This document shows positions 1-8,806 of a DNA stretch of 64,000 nt, piece after piece. The notes below the pieces were generated by a model. That model worked only from the letters and a program-made list of their open reading frames with translations. It was not told where the DNA came from and did not search any database. The position numbers were made by a program, and so were the translations under genes. Where the stretch lies: the NCBI GenBank assembly GCA_028285265.1, contig JANQPX010000053.1, positions 310,001-374,000 of the forward strand, written 5' to 3'. Source of the DNA: Geminicoccaceae bacterium. Lineage in GTDB: Bacteria; Pseudomonadota; Alphaproteobacteria; Geminicoccales; Geminicoccaceae. The stretch's first letter is position 1. Each line of letters begins with the position of its first letter.

Positions 1-115
1 CGACCAAGGAGAAAGGCCACTATTCATGTCCCGTTCAATTCACACTGGTTCTATAGTGCATACTGGAACTGCGATGAATGTTGCTTTGAGAACGATGCTT
101 ACAGGAAGACAAAAC

Positions 116-691
116 ATGATGAATGAGCGCGCTGATATTTATGTCGCCACGGATATCGAAAGCAATGGTCCAAGCCCTGGGCATCACTCTATGCTGAGTT
201 TCGGCTCCGTTGCGTTCACATCGGACAAAACGATTATCTCCTCCTTCACGCGCAACTTGGAATTGCTTCAAGGCGCTGGCGAGCATCCGCAAACGATGGC
301 TTGGTGGCGAACTCAACAAGATGCCTGGCGTGCCTGTCGTATGAATCCGACACCCCCAGGCCGAGCGATGAACGACTATGTAACCTGGCTTCGGCAACTT
401 GGTGGTCGGCCAGTTTTCGTTGCCCATCCGGTCGCCTTTGATTACGCGTTTATCTCTTGGTATCTTTGGCAATTCGTCGGCAACGACCCTTTTGAGCGCC
501 GCGCTCTCGACATTTCGTCTTATGCGAGCGCCGTCCTCGGACGTCCGGTGACGGAGTGTAAGAGGGAAAATATGCCTAAACACTGGTTCGATCGAGATTT
601 CGTCCACAACCACCAGGCCCTTGACGATGCCATGGGCTACGCCAAGCTCACCTGCAATCTCTTGAAAGAGCGCCAGTCGACGTCGGCGTAA
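116..691 (+). CDS. DEDDh-type 3'-5' exonuclease (RNase T/DnaQ-like)
   Basis: Probable cytoplasmic 3'-5' exonuclease acting on RNA or DNA ends with two metal ions. The three exonuclease motifs are visible: the DIE acidic pair in VATDIESNGP near the N terminus, the HPVAFDYAF segment in the middle, and the HNHQALDDA segment near the C terminus that gives the DEDDh histidine and last aspartate. At about 191 residues it has the usual size of a stand-alone exonuclease. I chose the ATG at 116 because the domain starts at once and AGGAAG lies 7 bases before it. An upstream in-frame ATG at 26, also with a purine-rich stretch before it, would add 30 residues of no recognisable domain. It stands alone, pointing away from the sugar operon to its right. 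RNA versus DNA substrate cannot be told from sequence. Confidence 0.85.
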   Translation: MMNERADIYVATDIESNGPSPGHHSMLSFGSVAFTSDKTIISSFTRNLELLQGAGEHPQTMAWWRTQQDAWRACRMNPTPPGRAMNDYVTWLRQLGGRPVFVAHPVAFDYAFISWYLWQFVGNDPFERRALDISSYASAVLGRPVTECKRENMPKHWFDRDFVHNHQALDDAMGYAKLTCNLLKERQSTSA

Positions 692-1037
692 TGTTTCGTC
701 CTGGGCAACCCGGCAGCGCGGGGATAACAGGAGGTGTTGGCATCCGATAAGGAGGCACGGACGAGCCAGCGTTGCCAGCGACGCCTCAAGTCAGAGGCCT
801 AAGCGTTTTGGCCTGGCGTGGTCTCAATCACTTTCTGACCATCGTCGACGGTACGGGCCGGTTGGCGGCGGGCTGATCTCGGGTCTGAGGCGTGTGGAGG
901 TTCAAGCGTCCATGCTCCAGGGGGAGACGGTCAGGCAACCGATGCCCATGCCCTCTGGGCCAGCTTTGAGCCGGAGATAGGCTTATGCGCTGGCCTTTGT
1001 CATCTTTCAGCTTCCTCAAGACAGGGGCGATTGGTCG
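692..1037. other. Intergenic stretch, no convincing gene
   Basis: This region separates the convergent exonuclease and aldolase genes. It holds a short stem-loop (GCCTC 783-787 with GAGGC 794-798) followed by a T-rich run, possibly a weak terminator for the exonuclease. A 63-codon open frame on the minus strand (828-1019) is rich in Arg and Pro and has no recognisable motif, so I do not call it a gene. Confidence 0.4.
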
Positions 1038-1784
1038 TTAGCCGGCCCGCTTGGGCTTTGTCGAATTCTCTTCATCGGCCTCGGATCGGGGGCCATAGCT
1101 ATGGATGCGCTCGGCAACATTCTTGATTTCAGCTTTGGTCAGCAATGGTGGTCCACCAGCCTGGAGCGTGTAGTAATACTGTTTAGCCAGCGTTTCGACT
1201 TCGACGGCAAGCCACATGGCTTTGTCCAGGTCGGGGCCGGTGGCAATCATGCCGTGATGAGCGAGCAGGCAGGCTTTTCGGTCCTTTAGCGCCCGAATTG
1301 CATGGTCCGAAAGCTCTTGCGTGCCAAACGTGGCGTAAGGAGCGCAGCGAATATCGTCGCCACCGGCGACAGCGACCATATAGTGCAATCGGGGAATGCT
1401 CTTCTTCAAGATCGCAATCACCGTGCAAAATGTTGGATGAGCGTGGACAATGGCGTTGACGTCTTGTCGACTGTTCATGATGTCCAAATGGAAACGCCAT
1501 TCGGTCGACGGTACCAAATCACCCTCATAGGCACCGTCCTCGTGCATGAACACGATGTCCTTGGGTTTCATGCTCTTGTAGGGCCGTCCCGAGGGCGTGA
1601 TCAGTATGCCGCCCTCAACCCGAGCTGAAACATTACCCGACGTCCCTTGATTGATGCCGGTTTCGTTCATGTCGAGGCAGGTGTTGATGATTGCCTGCCG
1701 CAGTTTCTTTGAGTTTGGGGAAGGCAGCTTGGGCAAGATGATCTCTCCGATGGCAGGGATGGGCGGCGGCAAACGGTGGCTCAT
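1038..1784 (-). CDS. Class II aldolase/adducin family protein
   Basis: Zinc-dependent class II aldolase of the fuculose-phosphate/ribulose-phosphate epimerase fold. Such enzymes cleave or epimerise sugar phosphates, and some decarboxylate sugar-acid phosphates. The glycine-rich phosphate-binding segment NQGTSGNVSARV, the SGRPYKSMKP segment, the HAHP zinc ligands and the later AHHG histidines are all visible. The length of 248 residues is normal. The ATG at 1784 is preferred over an upstream TTG at 1826 because the TTG extension has no homology-like character. It is the last gene of the SorC-controlled operon, 59 bases after the 2-hydroxyacid dehydrogenase. With the FGGY kinase upstream it probably splits the phosphorylated ketose, or a phosphorylated keto-acid, of this pathway. 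The exact substrate is unknown. Confidence 0.88.
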   Translation of the reverse strand: MSHRLPPPIPAIGEIILPKLPSPNSKKLRQAIINTCLDMNETGINQGTSGNVSARVEGGILITPSGRPYKSMKPKDIVFMHEDGAYEGDLVPSTEWRFHLDIMNSRQDVNAIVHAHPTFCTVIAILKKSIPRLHYMVAVAGGDDIRCAPYATFGTQELSDHAIRALKDRKACLLAHHGMIATGPDLDKAMWLAVEVETLAKQYYYTLQAGGPPLLTKAEIKNVAERIHSYGPRSEADEENSTKPKRAG

Positions 1785-1843
1785 GGGCAGCCGCCTGATC
1801 CGAACGGATGGACCAAGAGGCAACAAGGCGATGTGGGTCGGCT

Positions 1844-2923
1844 TTACGAAACGAGGTTGATCAAAGGCTCGTCATTGAGAAAACGGCGAACTTCTTCAGC
1901 GAGCATGTCGGCAGCGTTGGTTACGGTCTTGACCGAGGCGCCGGCAATATGCGGTGTGAGTGTGACATTGGGAAGTTTGAGAAGGGGCCAATCGACAGGA
2001 ACCGGCTCGATTCCAAATGTCTCCAAACCGGCGCCGGCGAGCTTGCCTGACGTGAGCGCATCATAGAGGGCATCATAGTCGACCAGCGGGCCCCTCGCGG
2101 TGTTGATGAAATAGGCGCCATCCTTCATTTGTTCGAATTCGGCTTTCCCGATCATGCCCGTGGTTTCCGGCGTGACGCGTGGGTGCAATGAGACAATATC
2201 AGCCGCGGCGAGGATGACCTCAAGTGACACTTGCTCGACACCGTCGTCCAGGTCCTGAGGGCTGAGCTGAACATAGGGATCACAAACAAGAATTCTGCAG
2301 CCAAACGATTTGAGATGGCGCACGACCTTGGTCCCGATATGGCCGTAACCGATGATACCAACCGTCATCTCGCTAAGCTCGCGGCCGGTGGTATCGGCAC
2401 GGTAGAGATGGCCGCTCCAATCGCCAGTCGTGCTGAGTGCAGTGTGTCCCGTGGTGATCAGACGCGTTTGTGCGAGGATCATGCCGATCGTGAACTCGGC
2501 AACGGCGCCGGCATTGCGTCCTGGTGTGTTGACGACATGGATCTCCCGGCTGCGGGCCGCGTCCATGTCGATATTGATGGGACCGCCGCGAGAAACACCA
2601 ATGAGCTTAAGATGGGGGGCGGCGGCGATCACCGAATGGGTAATCGGTGGCAGGTGGCAAATCAGAATTTCGGCTGTCTCGACCAAAGGGATGATGTCCT
2701 CTGGCGTGCCAAAGTACTCTTTCAGTCCTGCAAGGTCTGATACGTCATTCCCGCTTTCACCAGCGTAACCATGTGTCATATCGACATCAGGCCAGGCTTG
2801 ATGAGCCTGGGTGATGTCAAACGCAAGGTCATCAAGACGGCGAAGCGAGGCTGTAAAGGCGTCTGGTAGCATGAAATTGTCACCGATGACGGTGACGGGC
2901 ACCGGCTGTTGTCGCTTGACCAT
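1844..2923 (-). CDS. D-isomer-specific 2-hydroxyacid dehydrogenase family protein
   Basis: NAD(P)-dependent 2-hydroxyacid dehydrogenase of the SerA/glyoxylate-reductase superfamily, 359 residues, cytoplasmic. The Rossmann motif GIIGYGHIG lies near residue 190. The catalytic set is visible as the Arg in NTARGPLVD, an acidic residue in the ETFGIEP region, and the His in LTPHIAGAS. The longer N-terminal domain fits the phosphoglycerate-dehydrogenase-like subgroup rather than formate dehydrogenase. It starts 2 bases after the kinase stop codon, so it is translationally coupled, with AGGAAG inside the kinase end acting as ribosome site. In this operon it probably oxidises or reduces a sugar-derived 2-hydroxyacid. 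A role in serine synthesis is unlikely given the context. Confidence 0.88.
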   Translation of the reverse strand: MVKRQQPVPVTVIGDNFMLPDAFTASLRRLDDLAFDITQAHQAWPDVDMTHGYAGESGNDVSDLAGLKEYFGTPEDIIPLVETAEILICHLPPITHSVIAAAPHLKLIGVSRGGPINIDMDAARSREIHVVNTPGRNAGAVAEFTIGMILAQTRLITTGHTALSTTGDWSGHLYRADTTGRELSEMTVGIIGYGHIGTKVVRHLKSFGCRILVCDPYVQLSPQDLDDGVEQVSLEVILAAADIVSLHPRVTPETTGMIGKAEFEQMKDGAYFINTARGPLVDYDALYDALTSGKLAGAGLETFGIEPVPVDWPLLKLPNVTLTPHIAGASVKTVTNAADMLAEEVRRFLNDEPLINLVS

Positions 2924-2925
2924 CG

Positions 2926-4488
2926 TTAGCTTCCTCGCACCACGTGGTAGAGGGTTTGCCAGACGCTAGCCATGTTGAGATAGCTATCACGGTAGGCAGG
3001 AAACAGCCCATCGTAGACGGCGGCGAGGTCCTGGTCGATCGGTTCCAAATCGCCGAGATAGGGCGAAACCCAATCTTGCAAACCATCTGCAATGGTGTCG
3101 TACGCGCCGATGGAGACCGCTGCGGTGAGGGCTGCCCCCGCCGCACCGGCCTCGGCGCGTTCGACGATCCGGATCGGCGCGTTCACCGCTGCCCCAAGGA
3201 TTTTTCGGCAAAGTGCGCTGTTGGCAGCGCCACCGGCAAGGCGTATCTCTGCGGGCTGGTGATCAAGGGCACGATAGCAATCGCGACTTGCAAAGGCGAT
3301 GCCTTCATAGATTGCGCGCATTAAATCGCCTGGCCTGCTTCGGGTCGAAAGACCAAGGAACTGCGCGCGCGCCTTGGGGTTGACGAAGGGGCCGCGCTCG
3401 CCGTTTTCGGAGATAAAGGGGTGGAATAGCAGCGTGCCAGGGCGCGCATCATGTGCTTGCTGATCCAATGTCAGGAGCACTTTTTTCCTGTCGATGTCCA
3501 CCGCGCCTATCATCTCAGCCGAAGCCGCCGCGAAATCAACCAGCCAGTCGATATTGAGGGTGGCAGCCATATGGGATTGAAAGCCGCCCCAAGTCCCGGG
3601 CACAACGAAGGGCATGACGTAGCCGACTTGCTCCTCCGAGATGACCACGTCGTCAACATCGTGGAACAGCCGGATGTGCATGCCCGTTGAGCCTAGGATT
3701 GACATGCCGACGGCTTGGCCTGGTTCATACGCGCCTGCACCGAGCGCCGTGGCGATAACATCCAAGGGTCCAAGAACGACCGGTGTACCTTGATGAAGTC
3801 CGACAGCCCCGGCAGCTTCACTCGTCAACGGGGCATGGTGGGTCGACCCATCGATAATCTCGGGGCGGAGATGCGCACAATCCTGAAGGCCTAACAATTC
3901 GAGAACACGCGCATCGTAGGCACGTGTTCGATAGTTGCCGTAGGTGAAGATTCCTTCCGATGGATCGGTGGCCCGTTCTCCAGTCGCCTTGAAATACAGC
4001 CAGTCTTTGCAGTGGAACGCGGTCGCTGCTTGAGCGATCAGATCGGGCTGATGCTGCTTCAGCCATGTGATCTGCCCGCTCTGGACGGCGGGATTGATTG
4101 CCGTGCCTGTGATGGCTTGAAGCTTGGGACCGATTTCCGACTCGCGCCAGCTTTCGATGATCGGTGCGCTACGGGCATCGAGCCAGAGCCAAGCTGGCGC
4201 AACGGGTTCACCCTCAGCATCAATCAGCCAGGTTCCATCGCCCTGACCCGTAATCGCTAGAGCTGCCGTTCGATCGGGAAGGTGAGGAACTTTGTCGCCG
4301 AGTGCGCGCAAGGCACGTGCCGCATCCGACCAGGTTCGGTGAACATCTTGTTCGGCGCCGCCATCATCGAGATAGTCGACTTTATTCGGGACGCCAACGC
4401 TGTCGACCTGTTTGCCATCGAGTGAAAACGCGACCGCCTTGATCACCGAAGTACCGGCGTCGAGGCCGATGATCAGGTCTTTGCTCAT
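2926..4488 (-). CDS. FGGY-family carbohydrate kinase
   Basis: ATP-dependent kinase of the FGGY (hexokinase-actin fold) family, 520 residues, the usual full length. It phosphorylates a sugar or polyol after import. Seen are the N-terminal phosphate-binding loop GLDAGTSVIKAVAF, the conserved ITGQGDG segment near residue 80, and the C-terminal signature region around RLAGGAANSALCRKIL. Members with this type of context include erythritol, xylulose and ribulose kinases, but sequence by eye does not decide among them. Its ATG overlaps the stop of the upstream ATPase gene (ATGA), and the dehydrogenase follows after 2 bases, so it is tightly coupled to transporter expression. Confidence 0.9.
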   Translation of the reverse strand: MSKDLIIGLDAGTSVIKAVAFSLDGKQVDSVGVPNKVDYLDDGGAEQDVHRTWSDAARALRALGDKVPHLPDRTAALAITGQGDGTWLIDAEGEPVAPAWLWLDARSAPIIESWRESEIGPKLQAITGTAINPAVQSGQITWLKQHQPDLIAQAATAFHCKDWLYFKATGERATDPSEGIFTYGNYRTRAYDARVLELLGLQDCAHLRPEIIDGSTHHAPLTSEAAGAVGLHQGTPVVLGPLDVIATALGAGAYEPGQAVGMSILGSTGMHIRLFHDVDDVVISEEQVGYVMPFVVPGTWGGFQSHMAATLNIDWLVDFAAASAEMIGAVDIDRKKVLLTLDQQAHDARPGTLLFHPFISENGERGPFVNPKARAQFLGLSTRSRPGDLMRAIYEGIAFASRDCYRALDHQPAEIRLAGGAANSALCRKILGAAVNAPIRIVERAEAGAAGAALTAAVSIGAYDTIADGLQDWVSPYLGDLEPIDQDLAAVYDGLFPAYRDSYLNMASVWQTLYHVVRGS

Positions 4489-5639
4489 GCTGCCGCGTCT
4501 TTCTTGATCAGGCCGTGATGGAGTGCGTTGCCGCTTTCGCCGTCAAAGAGGTGGAGGTTGGTAAGGGGCAGCGTGATTTCGATGTTGCTATCGACCCGCG
4601 CGTCGACGGTGCCATCTGTCACAGCGATGACAAGCTGGCCCATGGCCTCGACGCCGAGATGGGTTTGATCACCAAGCCATTGGTTGGACGTGATTTTTCC
4701 CTTGAGGACTGGGCCTACCTCGGGGGCCGCTCCAAGACGTACCTGATGCGGTCGGATACCAAGGGCTAGCTTTCGTCCGTCGACCAAGTCACTGTCGGCG
4801 ACGGTGCCTGTCGGCAGTGTTAACACGGCGCTCGTGTCGTCATGCGCGATTTGAACCTCCAAGTCACGACGGGTTCCGTCGCTCCTCGACAGCGTCTGAA
4901 AAATGTTCATCGGGGGTTCCCCAATAAAGGACGCAACATAAAGATTGGCCGGACGGTCCTTAAGATCATCACCTGTCGCATACTGCATCAACTTGCCGTC
5001 GTTCATCACGGCAATCCGGTCGGCGAGAGCCAGCGCTTCTGTTTGGTCATGGGTGACGAAGATCGTGGTGAGCTTGTTTTGGATCAAGTAGTCCTTGATG
5101 CGGGCCCGTAAGATTGCGCGAAGCTGCGGTTCTAGCTGAGACATAGGTTCGTCCAGCAGATGGACATCGGCGCTTCGTGCGAGAGCTCTGGCAAGGGAGG
5201 TTCGTTGCTGCTGGCCACCGGAAAGCGTTGGAGGATAGCGTTCCAAGATACCTTCGATGTCGAGCAGCGCGGCGATCTCTTGAACCTTGGCATCGATTTC
5301 GGCGCGCGGTCGGCGGTCGCGCAAAAGGCCGAAGGCAATGTTGTCCCGAATTTTGAGCGGTGGGTAGAGGGCGTAGCCTTCGAAGGCCATGGCAATATTG
5401 CGGGTTGCAGGGGCCAGATCGTTCAGACGGCGTTCACCCGCCCTGATCTCGCCCGCGGTTATGTCTTCGAAACCAGCAATCATACGAAGGGTCGAGGTCT
5501 TGCCGCAGCCAGAGCTACCTAGAAGGCCGACGATTTCCCCGTCGTCCACTGTCATATTCACGGCATCAACCGCTCGGACGTCAGGTTCACGTTTGACTTT
5601 ATAAATCTTGGTCACGCTTTCCAGGACGAGACTGCTCAT
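4485..5639 (-). CDS. CUT1 sugar ABC transporter ATPase, subunit with Q-loop Gln replaced by Glu
   Basis: One of two paired ATPases powering the importer of this operon, 384 residues, a MalK/UgpC-type subunit with a C-terminal regulatory OB-like domain. Walker A is GSSGCGKT at residues 41-48, the signature LSGGQ is at 139-143 and Walker B ends LLDEP at 161-165, so ATP hydrolysis residues are intact. The Q-loop reads FEGYALYP, with Glu where Gln is usual (residue 87), and the D-loop reads QLE rather than NLD. Two adjacent non-identical ATPases suggest a heterodimer, as described for rhizobial glycerol importer GlpS/GlpT. The gene ends in an ATGA overlap with the kinase and begins right at the stop of the partner ATPase. 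Confidence 0.92.
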   Translation of the reverse strand: MSSLVLESVTKIYKVKREPDVRAVDAVNMTVDDGEIVGLLGSSGCGKTSTLRMIAGFEDITAGEIRAGERRLNDLAPATRNIAMAFEGYALYPPLKIRDNIAFGLLRDRRPRAEIDAKVQEIAALLDIEGILERYPPTLSGGQQQRTSLARALARSADVHLLDEPMSQLEPQLRAILRARIKDYLIQNKLTTIFVTHDQTEALALADRIAVMNDGKLMQYATGDDLKDRPANLYVASFIGEPPMNIFQTLSRSDGTRRDLEVQIAHDDTSAVLTLPTGTVADSDLVDGRKLALGIRPHQVRLGAAPEVGPVLKGKITSNQWLGDQTHLGVEAMGQLVIAVTDGTVDARVDSNIEITLPLTNLHLFDGESGNALHHGLIKKDAAA

Positions 5640-6736
5640 CAGTCAGCGCTCCCAATGCGCTCGCCGCTGTCGGCGTCGAAGGCGAGGAGATCCTCAGGCG
5701 CTATCGTCAGCCAGACTTGACGGTGGCCGCGTGGGAAACGCGCCGCTTCGGCCTCTGAGCATGACGCGAGAAGCTCACCGCCGTCGGTCGTCTTCAACAA
5801 CAACACAGAGCGAACGTTGAGCGGCGTCACCGCATCGAGTTCTGCAGGTTGACTCGCGGCGATCTCGGTCATGCTCACCTTGATATGCTCGGGCCTCAGG
5901 CCCAAAAGGCAGTCGCGGTCTGCTGAATTTGCCGGGAAGCCGGGAAGTTTGATGGTTTGGCCGAACAGTTCAACGAAGACACCGTCACGCGATGCAGAGG
6001 GCCGCACTTGTCTGAGATTGATGGTCGGATCGCCGAGAAGGCGGGCGACTTTGGTAGAGGCAGGTGAGCGATAAATCTCGCTGGGTGTGTCGATCTGGGC
6101 AAAACGGTTGTCGTCAAGAACCGCAATGCGATCACCCAGGGCCATCGCCTCCTTATAATCCTGCGTGACATAAAGGACGGTCGCGTTGGCTTGTTTCAGA
6201 AGGCGTGGCAACTCAATGCGCATTTCATAACGAAGCTTGGCGTCGACATTGCGGAGAGGGTCGTCGAGCAATAGGAGCTTTGGGCCGCGTACGAGGGCCC
6301 GGGCGAGTGATGTCCGTTGCTTTTGGCCATTGGACAGTGCTTTGGGAAGATGCGTGAGCACATGGTCGATCTGCAGAAGTTCGGCGACGCGACCGACACC
6401 TGACTTGATCTCGCTCTCACTTTGGCCGAGCGCCCGCAGTGGACTTGCTATGTTGTCGAAGGCGCTGAGGTGCGGGTAAAGCGCGAAGTTTTGGAAAGCC
6501 ATGCCCAAGCCTCGCGTTTCGGGAGGTTCATAAACGACACTCTTTCCGTCGATCCGAATGTCCCCCTCGTCAGGATCGAGCACGCCGGCTATCAAGCGAA
6601 GCAGAATGGTCTTGCCACCGCCTGACGGACCGAAGATCGCGACCGTCTCGCCTTTAGCGACCTCCAACGAGACGGCGTCGAGCACGGTTTCGCGCCTGAA
6701 TTTCTTCGTGACCCTATCAATGCTGAGAAAGCTCAT
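5639..6736 (-). CDS. CUT1 sugar ABC transporter ATPase, subunit with degenerate catalytic site
   Basis: Second ATPase of the pair, 365 residues from the ATG at 6736; a longer frame to 6760 would run into the upstream permease. Walker A GPSGGGKT lies at residues 36-43 and the Q-loop FQNFALYP is normal. The signature reads LSNGQ (134-138) instead of LSGGQ, and Walker B reads LLLLDD (154-159), with Asp where the catalytic Glu is expected. These changes complement those of the partner, which has normal signature and catalytic Glu but an altered Q-loop. This is what one expects from a heterodimer with one dominant hydrolysis site. Its stop abuts the partner's start at 5639. Substrate is the unknown sugar or polyol of this operon. 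Confidence 0.92.
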   Translation of the reverse strand: MSFLSIDRVTKKFRRETVLDAVSLEVAKGETVAIFGPSGGGKTILLRLIAGVLDPDEGDIRIDGKSVVYEPPETRGLGMAFQNFALYPHLSAFDNIASPLRALGQSESEIKSGVGRVAELLQIDHVLTHLPKALSNGQKQRTSLARALVRGPKLLLLDDPLRNVDAKLRYEMRIELPRLLKQANATVLYVTQDYKEAMALGDRIAVLDDNRFAQIDTPSEIYRSPASTKVARLLGDPTINLRQVRPSASRDGVFVELFGQTIKLPGFPANSADRDCLLGLRPEHIKVSMTEIAASQPAELDAVTPLNVRSVLLLKTTDGGELLASCSEAEAARFPRGHRQVWLTIAPEDLLAFDADSGERIGSAD

Positions 6737-6740
6737 GAGC

Positions 6741-7598
6741 CTAGCCTTTGACCGCGCCAAGGGATAAGCCTTCGACCAGATAGCGTTGGGCGGCGATGGC
6801 GAAGATCAGGGTCGGGATGATCGATAAGATGAGCGCCGCAGCGATTTGGCCATATTGAATACCGGATGCGGTAACAAAGGCGAGCGCACCGACGGTGACG
6901 GGTTGTTTGTCCGCCGAAGCCAGAATGAGCGCAAAGACGAAATTGTTCCAGGCGAAAATGAAGGCGAGAAGGGCTGCTGCGGCGATGCCCGGCAGGGCAA
7001 GCGGCACGGCCACCTTCAAGAATGTCTTCAGCCAACCATGGCCGTCGACCCGATGGGCGTGCTCGATATCTTCACTAATATCTTCGAAGTACCCTCGTGT
7101 GATCCAAAGAATCAGCGGTAGCGTGATCAGCTGATAGACCCAGATCAAACCGATATAGGTGTTCACCAAACCGATGGTCTGGAAATAGGTCAGGAGTGGC
7201 ACGAGCACGAGGAGTGGCGGAGCAAAGCGGAAGGAAAGAATGGTGAAGGCAATATCTTCGCCGAGTCGAAATTTGTAACGAGCGAAGGCATAGGCGGCAG
7301 GAATGGCGAGTAAGATCGAGAGTGCGACCGAGCAGCTGGCGAGGATAAAGCTGTTGAGAAGATTGCCCATAAACTTGATTTCGAGCGTGCCCGCATTGGT
7401 CTCGAGCTTGCCTGAGATCAGCGCGATATAGTTATCAAGAGTCGGTGTAAAGAAGAGCGATGGCGGCATGCGGAGGATGTCCTGATTGGTTTGAAAGGAC
7501 ATCAAAAAGACCCAAAAGATTGGGAACAGAAAAAAGAGCCCAACCAATGCCAAGAGCACGCCCCTTATGAGACGAACGCGTGTTGAATCTCTTCGCAT
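6741..7598 (-). CDS. CUT1 ABC transporter permease (MalG-like)
   Basis: Inner-membrane permease of 285 residues. The N-terminal helix LVGLFFLFPIFWVFLMSF and four to five further membrane segments are visible. The EAA loop appears near residue 180 as a segment beginning with E-D-I-E-H-A and ending in G-H-G-W, which contacts the ATPase. I start it at the ATG at 7598, where TAATG overlaps the stop of the upstream permease; the longer open frame to 8048 is only read-through of that gene. It forms the channel with the 310-residue permease upstream. Confidence 0.92.
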   Translation of the reverse strand: MRRDSTRVRLIRGVLLALVGLFFLFPIFWVFLMSFQTNQDILRMPPSLFFTPTLDNYIALISGKLETNAGTLEIKFMGNLLNSFILASCSVALSILLAIPAAYAFARYKFRLGEDIAFTILSFRFAPPLLVLVPLLTYFQTIGLVNTYIGLIWVYQLITLPLILWITRGYFEDISEDIEHAHRVDGHGWLKTFLKVAVPLALPGIAAAALLAFIFAWNNFVFALILASADKQPVTVGALAFVTASGIQYGQIAAALILSIIPTLIFAIAAQRYLVEGLSLGAVKG

Positions 7599-8530
7599 TA
7601 GCCAACTCCTCGCGCTTGTTCGCGCAGCTTTAGCCATTGCTTGATGAAGATGTTGGAAAGAATGAACGTGATGACCCAAAGCACCATCAACAGCGCGGCC
7701 GAGCGGCCGACATTTGTATATTGGAAGCGCTCCAAGTAACTCTGCACCTGAAAGACCATGAGCGTGTCGCCTGGGCCTCCTTGGGTCATCGCGTAGATGA
7801 TATCGAACTGCTGAATGCTCTCCAGCATGCGGAAAAGCGCTGCCGTGATGATATAGGGCGTCAGCATTGGTAGCGTGATCCGGAAGAATACGAAGGTCCA
7901 GGGAACACCGTCCAACTCTGCGGCTTCGAAGGGTTGCCTTGGAAGGGCTCGGAGGCCTGCAAGCAGCAGGATCATCATAAACGGCGTGTAGACCCAGACA
8001 TCGACAAGCACGACGGTCAACAGCGCTGTCGACGGCGATGATGCCCAACGAAAATCTTCCAGCCCGATAAGAGAGGCGAGATAGCTAAGGATGCCAAAAT
8101 TCGGGTTGGTCATGAGCTTCCACATCAAGGCTGCGATCGCAGGGGCGATCATCAATGGCATGATGAGAAGAAGACTCATGACGTCGTTGAGAAGGGTGCG
8201 GCGGCGAAGCAGCAAAGCGATGCCGAGCCCCAGCAACAGTTCGATGCCGACGGTGAAAACCGTGTAGAGGAGGGAGACGCGGATCGTGTTCCAAAAGGCG
8301 GGATCACTAAAGAAATCAATATAATTCTGGAACCAGATGAAACCTCGCATCTGTGGAAAAGCAAGATTATAGCGCTGCAGCGAATAATAGATCGCGGTAA
8401 AAAATGGAATGATGATGCCGATGCAGACGAGAAGTGCCGGCAGGCTTAGGAGGTAGGGCAGGGCGACGCGCATGAACGGCCGTTTGGCTGGAGCCCTCTT
8501 ATGCTCAGCCACCATAGCGTCAGTCGCCAT
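7598..8530 (-). CDS. CUT1 ABC transporter permease (MalF-like)
   Basis: Inner-membrane permease, 310 residues, with six predicted membrane helices starting with the segment YLLSLPALLVCIGIIIPFF. The typical motif around IQQFDIIYAMTQGGPGD near residue 245 marks the CUT1 MalF/UgpA-type partner. The EAA loop is seen around FEAAELDGV. Its end overlaps the next permease by one base. The gene lies 276 bases downstream of the binding-protein stop, behind a strong stem-loop, so its expression is probably lower than that of the binding protein. Confidence 0.92.
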   Translation of the reverse strand: MATDAMVAEHKRAPAKRPFMRVALPYLLSLPALLVCIGIIIPFFTAIYYSLQRYNLAFPQMRGFIWFQNYIDFFSDPAFWNTIRVSLLYTVFTVGIELLLGLGIALLLRRRTLLNDVMSLLLIMPLMIAPAIAALMWKLMTNPNFGILSYLASLIGLEDFRWASSPSTALLTVVLVDVWVYTPFMMILLLAGLRALPRQPFEAAELDGVPWTFVFFRITLPMLTPYIITAALFRMLESIQQFDIIYAMTQGGPGDTLMVFQVQSYLERFQYTNVGRSAALLMVLWVITFILSNIFIKQWLKLREQARGVG

Positions 8531-8749
8531 GGTACACCGCCATCCCGGCCAACGACTTGTTGCACCACATGACGTTACTTAGCGCGCCGATGGCATCAAC
8601 GCGCCAGCAGTGTTTGGTGATCGTGGCTGTTCCCAGGCCGGCTGGAACCATGGACCCTCCGGTGCCGTTTTTGAGGGGCAATACGCTTTGTCGGTGGAGA
8701 GCAAGCAAGGGCGAGATTCCAGCTGATGTCACGCTCGTTTGATCAAAGG

Positions 8750-8791
8750 AGGCGTAAGGTGGCCGGACATTGCCGGCCACCATTGACGCCT
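8750..8791 (-). terminator. Stem-loop after binding-protein gene (mRNA processing/attenuation)
   Basis: A two-part hairpin: AGGCGT (8750-8755) pairs with ACGCCT (8786-8791), and inside it GTGGCCGG (8759-8766) pairs perfectly with CCGGCCAC (8773-8780) around a six-base loop. It begins 16 bases past the binding-protein stop and there is no T-run, so partial termination or protection of the upstream mRNA is more likely than full termination, since the transporter genes continue beyond it. Confidence 0.6.
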
Positions 8792-8806
8792 GCCGATGAC
8801 CCTGGC

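Noticed and set aside
828..1019. 63-codon minus-strand frame, considered as transposase remnant
   Set aside because: Arg/Pro-rich with no motif, no terminal repeats and no target duplication seen.
6741..8048. 435-residue version of the second permease
   Set aside because: The first 150 residues are read-through of the upstream permease in another frame; TAATG coupling at 7598 marks the true start.
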